Assembly: GCA_035943995.1 (NCBI GenBank)
Contig: DASZBS010000028.1
Span: forward strand, 1 to 64,000
Origin: Vulcanimicrobium sp035943995
Lineage (GTDB): Bacteria > Vulcanimicrobiota > Vulcanimicrobiia > Vulcanimicrobiales > Vulcanimicrobiaceae
DNA length: 64,000 nucleotides
Direction: 5' to 3'
Both the position numbers and the translations under genes were made by a program. Numbering within the stretch: the stretch's first letter is position 1; each line of letters opens with the position of its first letter. Shown piece by piece: positions 24,009 through 32,932 of this stretch. The notes under the pieces are model-generated. The model did no database searches. It worked only from the letters and a program-made list of their open reading frames with translations, and was not told the origin of the DNA.

Positions 24009-25931
24009 TCAGCCCGCCGCGGCGGTGGTCAGCGTCGAGTCGAGCAGCGCGCCCACCGCTTCCGGGCTCATCGGCCGGTAGAAGTGGAACCCTTGCGCGA
24101 ACTCGCAGTCGAGCGCGATGAGCTCTTCCGCTTGGCGCGCCGTTTCGACGCCTTCCGCGACGACGTCGATGTCGTAGGAGCGCGCGAGCTGAATCAGCAT
24201 GCGAACGATGGGCGTGCTGCCGATGCCGCCGTGCGTGCTCTCCACGAACGAGCGATCGATCTTCATCGCGTCGAACGGGAGCTGGTGCAGGTAGCGCAGC
24301 GACGAGTAGCCGGTGCCGAAGTCGTCGATGCACAGGTGCACGCCCGTCGCGCGCAAGCGCGCGAGCGAACCGAGCGACAGCGTGTTCGAACGGATGACCG
24401 CGCCTTCGGTGATCTCCAGCACGATGTCGTCGGACGACAAGCCGAAGCGGCGCAGGTTGCGCGCGACGAACGCGTCGAGGTCGGGCTCGAGCACTTCTTG
24501 CACCGACAGGTTCACGTGCATGCGCAAATCCAGCAGCGGCGCGCGCTGGCGCCATTCCGCGAGGCGGCGGCACGCGTCGACGAAGACGAAGCGGCCGATC
24601 GGCACGATGAGCCCGACGTCCTCGGCCAGCGGGATGAACTCGCCGGGCAGGATCTCGCCCGTCACCGGGTTGCGCCAGCGCACGAGCGCCTCGAATCCGG
24701 TCAGCCGCGCGTTGTCGAGCCGCACGATCGGCTGATAGTCGACGCTGAACTCTTCGTTCTCGATCGCGGCGCGCAAGTTGCTCGTCAGCGCGAGCCTGCG
24801 CGCGGCCTCGTAGTGCATGTGGTCGTCGAAGAACGCGTGGCGGCCGCGGCCCAGCGCTTTCGCGTGGTACATCGCGGTGTCGGCGTTGCGCAGCACCTCT
24901 TCGATGCGCTCCTCGTTCGGGTCGATCACCGCGATCCCGATCGACGCAGTGTTGTAAACCGCGCGGCTGTCGACCAGCATCGGCGCCACGAGCGCGTCTT
25001 GGATCGCTTCGACACAGTCCTCGACTTGGCCGAGATCGCGCCGGTGCGCGAGCAGCACGGCGAACTCGTCGCCACCGATCCGCGCGATGAAGTCGTCGTC
25101 GCCGATCTGCGCGCGCATGCGCTCGCCGACCACCATGAGCAAAGCGTCGCCGGCCATGTGACCCAACGAGTCGTTGATCGACTTGAACTCGTCGAGGTCG
25201 ACGAACAGCACGGAATACACGCTGTCGGGATGCGAGCGCGCGTGCTCGAGCGTCGCCGCCAGCCGTTCTTGGAAGAACGTCCGGTTCGGCAAGCCGGTCA
25301 GCGCGTCGTGCGTCGCTTCGTGGCGCAGCCGCGCCTGGTTCGCCTCCAGCAGCCGGCGGCGCTCCACCTCGGCACGGTGCGCCTGCGCGTTCGCCAGGGC
25401 GAGCCCCATCAGATTGACGAAAAGCTGCAGCCCGCGCATCGTCTCGCGCGACGGGATCTTCCCGTCGGCCGGAATGTCGGGGCTGAGGTAGCCGATCATC
25501 TCGCCTTCGGGATCGCGCAGAACCACGCAGAGCGAGTCTCGCTCGTGCCACGAGTCCGGCGTGGCGCGCGGCGAGTCGCGGTCGGTCTCGCTCGCGAAGA
25601 TCGCCTGCTCCCAGTGGAATTCGCGCTCCGCCGGGATGTAGTACGCGTTCTCGAACACTTCGTAGTGGGGCGCGAGCACCGCGAGGATCTCGGCCTTGGC
25701 GACGCGCTCGTTCTTGCGCTCGCGCACGGCGGCGGCGTCGTACCCGATCATCACGCGGCGGGTCATCTCGCCGGTCTGGTTGCCGTCGGCCAGGACGATC
25801 GTCACGTACTTGAATCCGAACAGGTCGGAGACCCCGCGCGCGATCGACTCCAAGGCGAGATCGAGCTCGCGGAGGCGTAAGATGTCCCGCGTGATTTCGA
25901 GAACGCGCTCGAAACGACGCTCAACCGGCAT
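24009..25931 (-). CDS. GAF-GGDEF-EAL c-di-GMP turnover protein
   Basis: This cytoplasmic protein of about 640 residues makes and/or degrades c-di-GMP. Residues about 1-190 form a GAF-like sensor (FKYVTIVLADG ... GEMIGYLSPDIPADG). The GGDEF domain has DALTGLPNRTFF, DLDEFKSINDSLGH and an intact RIGGDEF. The residue where the inhibitory RxxD site expects Arg is Gly, so product inhibition is probably lost. The EAL domain has FEALVRW, NLSVQEV, EITEGAV and DDFGTGYSSL, all catalytic elements intact. I prefer ATG 25931; a GTG at 25988 would add an Arg/Pro-rich, non-coding-looking tail. It is divergent from a small zinc-ribbon gene. Confidence 0.92.
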   Translation of the reverse strand: MPVERRFERVLEITRDILRLRELDLALESIARGVSDLFGFKYVTIVLADGNQTGEMTRRVMIGYDAAAVRERKNERVAKAEILAVLAPHYEVFENAYYIPAEREFHWEQAIFASETDRDSPRATPDSWHERDSLCVVLRDPEGEMIGYLSPDIPADGKIPSRETMRGLQLFVNLMGLALANAQAHRAEVERRRLLEANQARLRHEATHDALTGLPNRTFFQERLAATLEHARSHPDSVYSVLFVDLDEFKSINDSLGHMAGDALLMVVGERMRAQIGDDDFIARIGGDEFAVLLAHRRDLGQVEDCVEAIQDALVAPMLVDSRAVYNTASIGIAVIDPNEERIEEVLRNADTAMYHAKALGRGRHAFFDDHMHYEAARRLALTSNLRAAIENEEFSVDYQPIVRLDNARLTGFEALVRWRNPVTGEILPGEFIPLAEDVGLIVPIGRFVFVDACRRLAEWRQRAPLLDLRMHVNLSVQEVLEPDLDAFVARNLRRFGLSSDDIVLEITEGAVIRSNTLSLGSLARLRATGVHLCIDDFGTGYSSLRYLHQLPFDAMKIDRSFVESTHGGIGSTPIVRMLIQLARSYDIDVVAEGVETARQAEELIALDCEFAQGFHFYRPMSPEAVGALLDSTLTTAAAG

Positions 25932-26029
25932 TCCTACGAGGTATCGGCGCGGCGAGCGCCGGTCCCTAGCGGCCGGGCCTCGGCTCACAATGCCACCCAG
26001 TGGGCACTAGCCGCTCGTACTGTCGGTTC

Positions 26030-26185
26030 ATGAAGACGCGCTACCTCTGCCCCGACTGCGGCCACCAGCACGACGAGCCCGGCATAGCGACGCTCGGCCT
26101 TCGCATCCGCTGCCTCGATTGCCAAATCGAGATCGACCTCGCCTACGAGCTGACGATCGTCAGCATCCCGCCGATCGCCGCCTAG
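26030..26185 (+). CDS. Small zinc-ribbon-like protein
   Basis: This is a 51-residue protein with two CxxC knuckles (CPDC at residues 7-10, CLDC at about 32-35), consistent with one zinc ion bound in a rubredoxin-like ribbon. The tail is acidic and hydrophobic (EIDLAYELTIVSIPPIAA). The function is unknown. I chose ATG 26030, since the upstream residues are Ser/Arg-rich and lack a ribosome-binding site. It converges on the S41-like peptidase, three bases apart. Confidence 0.6.
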   Translation: MKTRYLCPDCGHQHDEPGIATLGLRIRCLDCQIEIDLAYELTIVSIPPIAA

Positions 26186-26188
26186 CTC

Positions 26189-27613
26189 CTAGCCAAGGCG
26201 GGCGCGGATCGCGTCCAAGCCGGGGTCGCGGTTCAGCGCGATGTCGCGCATCGTGCGTTTGGCGACGATCTGCGGTTTGACGCCCTCGCGCGGCGGGTGC
26301 GCCAGCGAGTAGAACACCTTCGTCGTGACGCCGACGACCAAATGGCTGTTCGGTAGCGCCGTGTAATAGACTTCGCCGGTGCTGTTCACCGGTTCGGCGG
26401 TCTCTTCTCCGACGAGCGTCGCCAAACCGTAGTCGTGCGCGATCAGCGCGCAGTTCAGCGCCGATGAGAACGTCCTCGGCCCGATGAGCATGTAGGCCGG
26501 CCCCGGATACCGGAGCGGGTTGTCGGGCGGGGTCTTCAGTTTCGCGGACGGCGCGTCGTCGACGATCGTGCCGTCCCGCGCGAACAGCGCCACGTCGTAG
26601 AGCCGCGCGTACGCGAAGATGCCGTACTCGCGCTTCAGGCGCGCGGACGCGCGGCAGCGCGACCCCTGCGGCGAGCCGTACGGGCGCTGCGTGATGTAGG
26701 GCCAGAGCCGCTCGTTCACGCGGTCGCTGCCGCCGCCGTTGCGGCGGATGTCGACGACGACCGCTCGAGGTCTCGCCGCGCGGATGCGCGTGAACGCGTC
26801 GTGCAGAAACGCGTCGAAGCGCGGCGCGTCGATGCACTTGTTGTACTCGATGACCGCGATGTCGTCGTGCGTCGTGTGGAACGCGTACGGCTGAAGATCG
26901 TGTTCCGCATTGCGCGCGTTCAGTTCGCGCAAGGTCAGCGCCGGCAACGCCACCGTGCGCGTCGCGCCGCGTGGCGGCGTGAACGTGATGCGGTACTCCG
27001 CACGCGCGCCGTCGAGCGCGTAGAGCACGGACGCGGGGCGGCCGAAGAGGCGCCGCAGCGCGGACGTTTGTCCGCCGGTCGTCGCAACCGTATGGCGCAC
27101 GAGATCGGCCGCGGAACGGTCGCCGATCGCGTCGATCGTACTCCCCCGCGGAACCGGCGCGGCTGCGTCACCAAATACGACGAGCGTGTCGTCCGCGTCG
27201 ATGCTCATATGCAACGGGAAGCCGCGGTGACCCGCATACAGGTACCAGTCGTACGGGGTGTCGCCGAAGCCGACGTGGCCGTCGTTGAGCGACGCGAGGA
27301 GCTCCGCGATCGCGAGGTAGAACGCGCCGATACCCAGCGGCGACGAGCAGCGTACGTCGGCTTCGGCGCGCGCGCGGTCGAACGCGGCGCGCGACGTCGT
27401 CGCGAACGGATCGGCACCCACCTCGACGAGCGTCTGCGCGAACGCGGCGATGTCCGCGTGCATCTGCGCCGGCGTCAGCCGCCCCGGCAGCGGCGGCGGA
27501 TCGGGATACGGCGGCAGCGGCGCGTTGAAGACCGCGAACGCGGCGCCGCCACCCGCGAGCACGACGCCGCCGGCGACCGCCGCCGTTGCGATCAATGCCT
27601 TGCGACGGTTCAC
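26189..27613 (-). CDS. S41-family peptidase-like protein with N-terminal anchor
   Basis: This is a protein of about 474 residues with a signal or anchor helix (KALIATAAVAGGVVLAGGGA), a helical pre-domain (LYLAIAELLASLNDGHVGFG-type, SLNDGHVGF clear) and a C-terminal S41 fold. The fold shows VVVDIRRNGGGSDRV for the oxyanion-side loop, and IGPRTFSSALN with the nucleophile-position Ser. The Lys expected in classical S41 GxxTxGK motifs is not evident (GEETAEPVNSTGE), so activity or mechanism is uncertain. GTG 27613 is chosen, ten bases after the ligase stop. It probably acts in the periplasm. Confidence 0.8.
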   Translation of the reverse strand: MNRRKALIATAAVAGGVVLAGGGAAFAVFNAPLPPYPDPPPLPGRLTPAQMHADIAAFAQTLVEVGADPFATTSRAAFDRARAEADVRCSSPLGIGAFYLAIAELLASLNDGHVGFGDTPYDWYLYAGHRGFPLHMSIDADDTLVVFGDAAAPVPRGSTIDAIGDRSAADLVRHTVATTGGQTSALRRLFGRPASVLYALDGARAEYRITFTPPRGATRTVALPALTLRELNARNAEHDLQPYAFHTTHDDIAVIEYNKCIDAPRFDAFLHDAFTRIRAARPRAVVVDIRRNGGGSDRVNERLWPYITQRPYGSPQGSRCRASARLKREYGIFAYARLYDVALFARDGTIVDDAPSAKLKTPPDNPLRYPGPAYMLIGPRTFSSALNCALIAHDYGLATLVGEETAEPVNSTGEVYYTALPNSHLVVGVTTKVFYSLAHPPREGVKPQIVAKRTMRDIALNRDPGLDAIRARLG

Positions 27614-27623
27614 GCGCGGGGCT

Positions 27624-28646
27624 TCAGTCCAACAGCGCGAGCGCCCGGCCGGGCGTCGCAAGCTGCTCGACCGTGCATTGGCGCGGCGCTTTGTCGACGC
27701 GCCAGCGCACCGGCTTCGTGCCGTGGCGGATGCGGCCCGACGTCACTTGGTCGAACGACACTTCCAGCACGAGGTCGTGCTTGAGCTTCACGTAGCTCTT
27801 GTCGCGGCCGGGATCGCGGTCCCAGCGGCTCGGCGCGGTGTCGGGCGCGGTGCCCGTGAAGCCAGGCTCCCCCTCGTGCGGCCGCAAGCGCCCGATCAGC
27901 GCTTTCTTCTCCTCGGTCGAGAACGCGCTGCAGAAACCGATGTAGTCGAGCAGCCCGGCGTCGTCGTAGAGCCCGAGCAGCAGCGAACCGACCTGCGTCG
28001 TCGAGCCCTTCGCGTAGCGGAAGCCGCCGATCACGCAGTCGGCCGTGCGCGAGCGCTTCACTTTCACCGCGGCGTCGCGCGAGCCGCTGGCATATGCGGC
28101 GTCGGCGCGCTTCGCGATCACGCCGTCGAGCGCGCCACCTACGCGCGTGAACCAGTCGTCGACCACGCTGCGGTCGCGCGTGGCGGGCGACAGGCGCAGC
28201 GTCGTGCCGTCGAACGCGCGGGCGAACGTCTCGAGCCGCGCGCGCCGTTCCGACAGCGGCAGCTCGATCAGATCGTCGCCGTCCTCCGACAGCAGGTCGA
28301 AGACGAGGTACCACGCGGGCGTGGACTTCGACAGCATCGTGACGCGCGAGGCGGCCGGGTGGATCCGCTGCTGCAGCGCGTCGAACGAGAACGCGCCGGC
28401 GAGCGGCACGACCAGCTCGCCGTCCAGCACGAACCGCTGGGCCTTCAGGGTGGCGAGCGCCGCGACGATCTCCGGGAAGTAGCGCCCCAGCGGCTGGCCC
28501 GCCTTCGACTGGAGCGCAACGTCGGCGCCCTCGCGGAACGCCAGACAGCGAAAGCCGTCCCACTTGGGCTCGTACTGCCACTGCGGCCCGTCGGGGACGT
28601 CGGAGACGGCGCGCATCTCCATAGGGGGGTAGCCGAACGGAATCAT
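27624..28646 (-). CDS. ATP-dependent DNA ligase (LigC/LigD-ligase type)
   Basis: This 340-residue two-domain ligase joins nicks using ATP and is typical of bacterial NHEJ or base-excision back-up. The adenylation domain has motif I EPKWDGFR with Lys28 as the AMP acceptor, then FVLDGELV, VFDLL, LDGVIAKR and VKVKR (motif V). The OB-fold domain follows (CVIGGFRYAKGSTTQVGSLL). No polymerase or phosphoesterase domain is fused. A separate LigD-type polymerase lies 7 kb away at 35154. No Ku gene is in the window. It is upstream of, and likely co-transcribed with, the S41-like gene. Confidence 0.93.
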   Translation of the reverse strand: MIPFGYPPMEMRAVSDVPDGPQWQYEPKWDGFRCLAFREGADVALQSKAGQPLGRYFPEIVAALATLKAQRFVLDGELVVPLAGAFSFDALQQRIHPAASRVTMLSKSTPAWYLVFDLLSEDGDDLIELPLSERRARLETFARAFDGTTLRLSPATRDRSVVDDWFTRVGGALDGVIAKRADAAYASGSRDAAVKVKRSRTADCVIGGFRYAKGSTTQVGSLLLGLYDDAGLLDYIGFCSAFSTEEKKALIGRLRPHEGEPGFTGTAPDTAPSRWDRDPGRDKSYVKLKHDLVLEVSFDQVTSGRIRHGTKPVRWRVDKAPRQCTVEQLATPGRALALLD

Positions 28647-28690
28647 CGCCGGTTTCTACCCGCCCGACGCCCCCCGGACCCCCGCCCGGT

Positions 28691-28718
28691 TCAAGCGTCG
28701 CTCCCTTCCGGCCGATGA
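28691..28718 (+). promoter_or_regulatory. Sigma-28 (FliA)-type promoter of the chemoreceptor gene
   Basis: TCAAGCGT (28691-28698) and GCCGATGA (28711-28718) are separated by 12 bases. The known sigma-28 consensus is TAAAGTTT, about 11 bases, then GCCGATAA. The -10 matches 7 of 8 bases and the -35 core 4 of 5. It ends 31 bases before the chemoreceptor ATG. Confidence 0.65.
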
Positions 28719-28749
28719 AGCTTGGGGGTGTAGCCTCGAGAGGAAACCG

Positions 28750-30804
28750 ATGGGCGCCTTCGACTGGTGGCACCGTTCTCGTGCCGCGCAGATCCTGGTG
28801 GTGACCGCCGCCGTCTTTTTGGCGTTCGCGGCCGTGCTGCTCTACGTCGTGCGGCGGGACGTCGCGCAGACCGTCGAGGCGGAGATGCGCACCCGGGTCG
28901 CGACGGCTGCCGACGTGATGCGCGGCTTCGCATCGGCGAGCGGCGAGATCGGCGTGACGCGCCTCGGCAAGCTCGCGTTCGGCGAAGCGATCGTCAACGG
29001 CGACAACTCCGTGGTCGACCATGTCAAGCAAGTCACCGGCGCCGACGCCGTGATCTATCAAATCATCAAAGGCAAACCGGTCGCGATCGCGTCGACGCTC
29101 ACGGAGAACGACAAGCGGGTCGTCGGCGGCGAGCTGACGGGCGCGCCGCGCGAAGCGTTCGACAAAGGGCAAGAGTTCGACGGGGTCAGCCCGATCCAAG
29201 GCCAGCCGTACGTGAACCACTACGCGATCGTGCACAACAATCTGGGTGAGGCGATCGCGATCCTGTACGACGGCGTCTCGCTCGACGCCGTGAACGCGGC
29301 CGTGTCGCGCGCGTTCTTCTCCATCCTCGTCTCCGCGGGTGGCGCCATCGTGGTGGTACTCGTGCTGCTGTGGTTCGTCGTGCGGCCGCTTTCGCGCAAC
29401 GCGAGTGCGCTCGCGCGCGACGCCGAGGCGCTGGCCGAAGGCCGCGTCGACGACGTGGTCACGCGGCCCGGCCGCGACGAGCTCGGCCGCGTCGCGGGCG
29501 CGTTCGCGCGCATCGTCGCGTACCAGCGCGCGCTCGCCGATCATACGGCCGCGATCGCGGACGGCGACCTTTCGCGCGGCGTCGTGCCGGCGAGCGAAGG
29601 CGACCGCCTGGGGCACGCGATCGCGCGCATGACCGATACGCTGCGCGAGGTCGTGCTCGCGCTGCAAGGCGCATCGTCGGAGCTCGGCGAGCACGCGCAG
29701 GCACTGCACCTCGCGGCGCTGCGCTCGGCGGAAGTCGTCGGCGGCGTCGGCCTCGCGGTGCGCGAGCTCGCGTCCGGTTCGACCGACCTGTCGACGGCGG
29801 CCGAGACGTCGAACGTGATCGTGCGGCAGTTCGAGAGCGCGATCGAGGGCATTGCGCGCGGCGCGGTCGATCAGGCGATGCAGGTGCGCACCGCGTCGAG
29901 CGACGCGCAACGCATGGCCGGCGACGTCGAGCGCGTCGCCGGCATCTCAGCGGGCTTGGCGGCCGACGGCAACGGGACGCGCACGACCGCGCAGAGCGGG
30001 GCCAAAGCGGTTACCGAGACGATCGACGACATGAAGGCGATCCAGCGCGGCGTGAACGACGCGGCCGCGAAGATCCGCGAGCTCGGCGTGCTGTCGGCGC
30101 AGATCGGCGTCGTCGTGGAGACGATCGACGCGCTGACCGATCAGACGAACTTGCTCGCGCTCAACGCCGCGATCGAAGCGGCCCGGGCCGGTGAACACGG
30201 GCGCGGCTTCGCGGTCGTCGCCGACGAAGTGCGCAAGCTCGCGGAGTCCGCGTCGCACCAGACCAAAGAGATCGGCGGGCTCATCGTGGAGGTGCAGCGC
30301 CGCACGCGCGAAGCGGTCGGGGCGGCCGAAGCGGGCGCGGCGATCGCCGACCGCGGTACGGCGAAGGTCGGCGCCGCCAGCGCGGCGCTCGACGACATCA
30401 TCGCGGCGGTGGACCGCACCGTCGGCCGCGTCGGCGACATCGCCGAAGCGATGCGCGAGATGGCCGAAGGCGCGCGCAACGTCGGCCAGTCGATGGACTC
30501 GATCAACGCGGTCGTGGAGCAGAATTCTTCGGCAACGGAGGAGATGGCCTCGCAGACCGGCGAGCTGGCACGCGCGATGGGCGCAATCGCGGCAACGGCT
30601 GACGAGAACGCGCGCAACACGACCGAAGTGTCCACCTCGACGGCGCGGATGGAAGACGACGTGGCACGCGTGCGCGAGGAAGCCCTGACGCTGGACGCGA
30701 CCGCAGAGCGCATGCGCGAGCTGGTGACGCGGTTCCGGCTGGAACGCGAGCTGTCGTTCGCCGACGTCGAAGTACCTGCGGCGGCGAAGCTGTTCGCGTC
30801 GTAA
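28750..30804 (+). CDS. Methyl-accepting chemotaxis protein
   Basis: This 684-residue transmembrane chemoreceptor has TM1 at about residues 14-36 (ILVVTAAVFLAFAAVLLYVV). A periplasmic Cache-like sensor (about 40-185) contains DAVIYQIIKGKPVAIASTL and VNHYAIVHNNLGEAIAILYD. TM2 lies around 190-212. A HAMP domain follows, with a second HAMP-like stretch (ADGDLSRGV). The coiled-coil signalling domain carries the tip GEHGRGFAVVADEVRKLAE. CheR here lacks a tether domain and the protein ends without an NWETF-type tail. Shine-Dalgarno AGAGGA precedes the ATG. The promoter looks FliA-dependent. Confidence 0.95.
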   Translation: MGAFDWWHRSRAAQILVVTAAVFLAFAAVLLYVVRRDVAQTVEAEMRTRVATAADVMRGFASASGEIGVTRLGKLAFGEAIVNGDNSVVDHVKQVTGADAVIYQIIKGKPVAIASTLTENDKRVVGGELTGAPREAFDKGQEFDGVSPIQGQPYVNHYAIVHNNLGEAIAILYDGVSLDAVNAAVSRAFFSILVSAGGAIVVVLVLLWFVVRPLSRNASALARDAEALAEGRVDDVVTRPGRDELGRVAGAFARIVAYQRALADHTAAIADGDLSRGVVPASEGDRLGHAIARMTDTLREVVLALQGASSELGEHAQALHLAALRSAEVVGGVGLAVRELASGSTDLSTAAETSNVIVRQFESAIEGIARGAVDQAMQVRTASSDAQRMAGDVERVAGISAGLAADGNGTRTTAQSGAKAVTETIDDMKAIQRGVNDAAAKIRELGVLSAQIGVVVETIDALTDQTNLLALNAAIEAARAGEHGRGFAVVADEVRKLAESASHQTKEIGGLIVEVQRRTREAVGAAEAGAAIADRGTAKVGAASAALDDIIAAVDRTVGRVGDIAEAMREMAEGARNVGQSMDSINAVVEQNSSATEEMASQTGELARAMGAIAATADENARNTTEVSTSTARMEDDVARVREEALTLDATAERMRELVTRFRLERELSFADVEVPAAAKLFAS

Positions 30805-30889
30805 CAACGGATCTCGCCGACGATACCTCGGCAGATGATGTGATCGGCGACGAGGCGCTAGAGCCGGCTAGAGGCGCCACTGCGTGACC

Positions 30890-31696
30890 TTATCGTAGGT
30901 CAGGTCCTCGTATTCCGGAATCGGTTTTGGCACGCCGGGGCGGATGAGCCGATTCCACAACTTCACGATGAATGCGAACAGGGCCATTTCTACGAACCTC
31001 CGGTGTTGATTGTACCACGTCGCGCCAACCGATGATCCCGGTCAGTACGACGAAGAGTGAGAGTGCCAACCCGAGATGAAAGCGTTTTAAATCGAGGCAA
31101 TGCTCACGTTCAGCGATCAACTGAACGAGATCATTGGTGGCCCCGCGGCGAACGGCCTCGTTCTTTGTGGCCATCTGTCGAGGATTCGCGGCGCTAAGAC
31201 TGATTGCAGAGCGGAGCTCTTCAAGCGTTCCGGCAACGGGCTCTTTGAGGTCACCGAGCAATTTCGCGCCCAAAGCGGGCGCGTCCGGTTCGCGGGCGAG
31301 GACGAAGAACAAACCCCGGCCGATGACCGCGACAAGCACTCCGAACCCGACGAGAGCAATCCATTTGTCGGCTTGCGTCGGTCCCTTGTCAAACGCGATC
31401 GGAGCGAGGACTAGCAGCGCCGTGAGAACGACGCCAAGGGTCGCGTCGATGGAATCCACTCTCCGCGATTGGTCAGCTTGAGAGCGGAACAGGAGACCGA
31501 ATAGGGCCATGCGCTCGAAATCCCGGCGAACATCCTCCCGAGCGGCATCGAACAGTCGTCCAACGATAGACTGGGCGACCTCACGGAGCGTCTCGCGGCC
31601 GTCTACGAAGTTCGCGCGCAGCTCTGCTTGCGCGGTATCGCAGGCATGCACCGTCATCGCGCCGATAAGGTCACGCAGAAACCCGGGCAGCCGCAC
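30890..31696 (-). CDS. Uncharacterised three-helix membrane protein
   Basis: This 268-residue protein has no recognised family. A helical, charged N-terminal half (about 1-80; VDGRETLREVAQSIVGRLFD) precedes TM1 (LGVVLTALLVLAPIAF), TM2 (WIALVGFGVLVAVIGRGLFF), a helical loop, TM3 (LGLALSLFVVLTGIIGW) and a basic tail. The GTG start at 31696 has GAGGGAG seven bases upstream. It sits in a less GC-rich stretch with other orphan genes and converges on the chemoreceptor. The layout of soluble helices plus clustered TMs is shared with some conflict-system effectors, but no specific motif supports that. Confidence 0.6.
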   Translation of the reverse strand: MRLPGFLRDLIGAMTVHACDTAQAELRANFVDGRETLREVAQSIVGRLFDAAREDVRRDFERMALFGLLFRSQADQSRRVDSIDATLGVVLTALLVLAPIAFDKGPTQADKWIALVGFGVLVAVIGRGLFFVLAREPDAPALGAKLLGDLKEPVAGTLEELRSAISLSAANPRQMATKNEAVRRGATNDLVQLIAEREHCLDLKRFHLGLALSLFVVLTGIIGWRDVVQSTPEVRRNGPVRIHREVVESAHPPRRAKTDSGIRGPDLR

Positions 31697-31771
31697 TCGA
31701 ACGCTCCCTCACACAGTCCTTGGTGGCGTTCATATCACTTTGAAATTTGTATTGGCTAGGGCAATCTCACG

Positions 31772-32527
31772 TCATCGCGGGCGATGGCCGTGAAGCCGAT
31801 AGCCGCCGAGCAGATCAGCAAGAACCCATACTGCTCCGGCAATCGCGAAGGTCTCGGCGGCTTCGCTCCAATTCGTATGGCTGTGGGGATTCGAAAGAAG
31901 CAACGGTACCCACACGAGTAGCCCAAAGATCACGACCATCATGGTCAGCAGGCGACTTGTGAGAAGTACCATTCGATTCGTGAGAAGAGCCACCGCCGCG
32001 AGGGCGAACGCAACAGTCGTCGTTACCGCCCAAAACATCTGGCTTGGCGGAAGCCACTTCGGAACGAGTTGAGCGGTAGGGTCGAGATAAAACGCCTGTT
32101 CGAGGGCAAATGACATGGCACAGATGCCCAACAGAATACGGGCGTTCCGGCGAAGCGTCCCCGGTGCCCATGCCGATGAAAAGCGCGCATAAACGATCGC
32201 CGCTCCGGTCACGAGAGAGAACTGCTCGAAGAAGTTGCCCCAGCTATTGTAAATCTGCGGTGCGGCGACGATTCGCGGCACGCACAGCAAGGCGAAAACG
32301 AGATAACCTGCTCCAAGGACGGCTGCGCCCGTTTTCGCGGTCCGACGGAACACAATCGCAGCCCCGCCGAAGATCTGGGCAACGGCGGCGGCGTACACGA
32401 TGTAACGCAGTTGATGCGGCCCGCTGTACTCGTGCCAGGCCAGCGTGACGAGGCCGGTGGCCAAAGACGCCACGCCAAACACATGACGGCCGAGGTTCGA
32501 ACTCAGTCTTGAACCGACATTCCCCAT
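31772..32527 (-). CDS. DoxX-like multi-pass membrane protein
   Basis: This 251-residue protein has about seven hydrophobic helices (VFGVASLATGLVTLAW, YIVYAAAVAQIFGGAAIVF, AVLGAGYLVFALLCV, ILLGICAMSFALEQAF, and so on). The pattern resembles DoxX/SURF4-type integral membrane proteins of unknown function. I chose ATG 32527 because GGAGG lies six bases upstream; an ATG four codons earlier has no such site. It lies downstream of the XRE regulator on the same strand with a 75-base gap. Confidence 0.65.
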   Translation of the reverse strand: MGNVGSRLSSNLGRHVFGVASLATGLVTLAWHEYSGPHQLRYIVYAAAVAQIFGGAAIVFRRTAKTGAAVLGAGYLVFALLCVPRIVAAPQIYNSWGNFFEQFSLVTGAAIVYARFSSAWAPGTLRRNARILLGICAMSFALEQAFYLDPTAQLVPKWLPPSQMFWAVTTTVAFALAAVALLTNRMVLLTSRLLTMMVVIFGLLVWVPLLLSNPHSHTNWSEAAETFAIAGAVWVLADLLGGYRLHGHRPR

Positions 32528-32602
32528 CTGAACCTCCATTTCGGGGAATCGCCGGATGATCCCGGTCGCTTTCCGGGCGTGGATCTTCCTGAATCGATCG
32601 TA

Positions 32603-32932
32603 TCACGTCGCGCCCGCCGATGACTTCGTGCCGGTGGACGACGGTCGAACGCAGGCTCGTTTGACGCAGTTGTGATCGCCACATACGAGTAGGCATACGG
32701 ACACGTCGAGTATGGCCGCAAGGGCAGGCAAGACCCGCTTGTCGGCGGGCTTGCCGGATTCCAGACGTTTGATCGTGCCCGCGAAAATGCCGGCTGCTGC
32801 CGCCAGTTCGTACACGCTGTAGCCGCGTGCGATGCGAAGGCGTATGAGGCGTGCCGACAGAGGCTCTACCAGAACGGCGCGGTGATGTCCGTTGCACCGC
32901 GTCGAATGAGGCGACGACGAACGTTTGGACAT
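32603..32932 (-). CDS. Small XRE-type helix-turn-helix regulator
   Basis: This 109-residue protein has a Cro/C1-type helix-turn-helix in the middle (LIRLRIARGYSVYELAAAAG, then IFAGTIKRLESGKPADKRVL). It ends with a Cys-bearing tail (CGDHNC) and a Ser/Thr-rich extension. The first ~25 residues look disordered and the true start could be an internal GTG. Its ATG follows directly on the stop codon of the 95-residue gene upstream, so the two form an operon, as in many small regulatory or toxin-antitoxin-like pairs. Confidence 0.65.
   Translation of the reverse strand: MSKRSSSPHSTRCNGHHRAVLVEPLSARLIRLRIARGYSVYELAAAAGIFAGTIKRLESGKPADKRVLPALAAILDVSVCLLVCGDHNCVKRACVRPSSTGTKSSAGAT

Noticed and set aside
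31008..31042. Near-repeat of about 30 bases with 32596-32629 (CACGTCGCGCC core)
   Set aside because: Only about 75% similar, in two coding regions read in different frames; probably chance or old similarity, no mobile element around.
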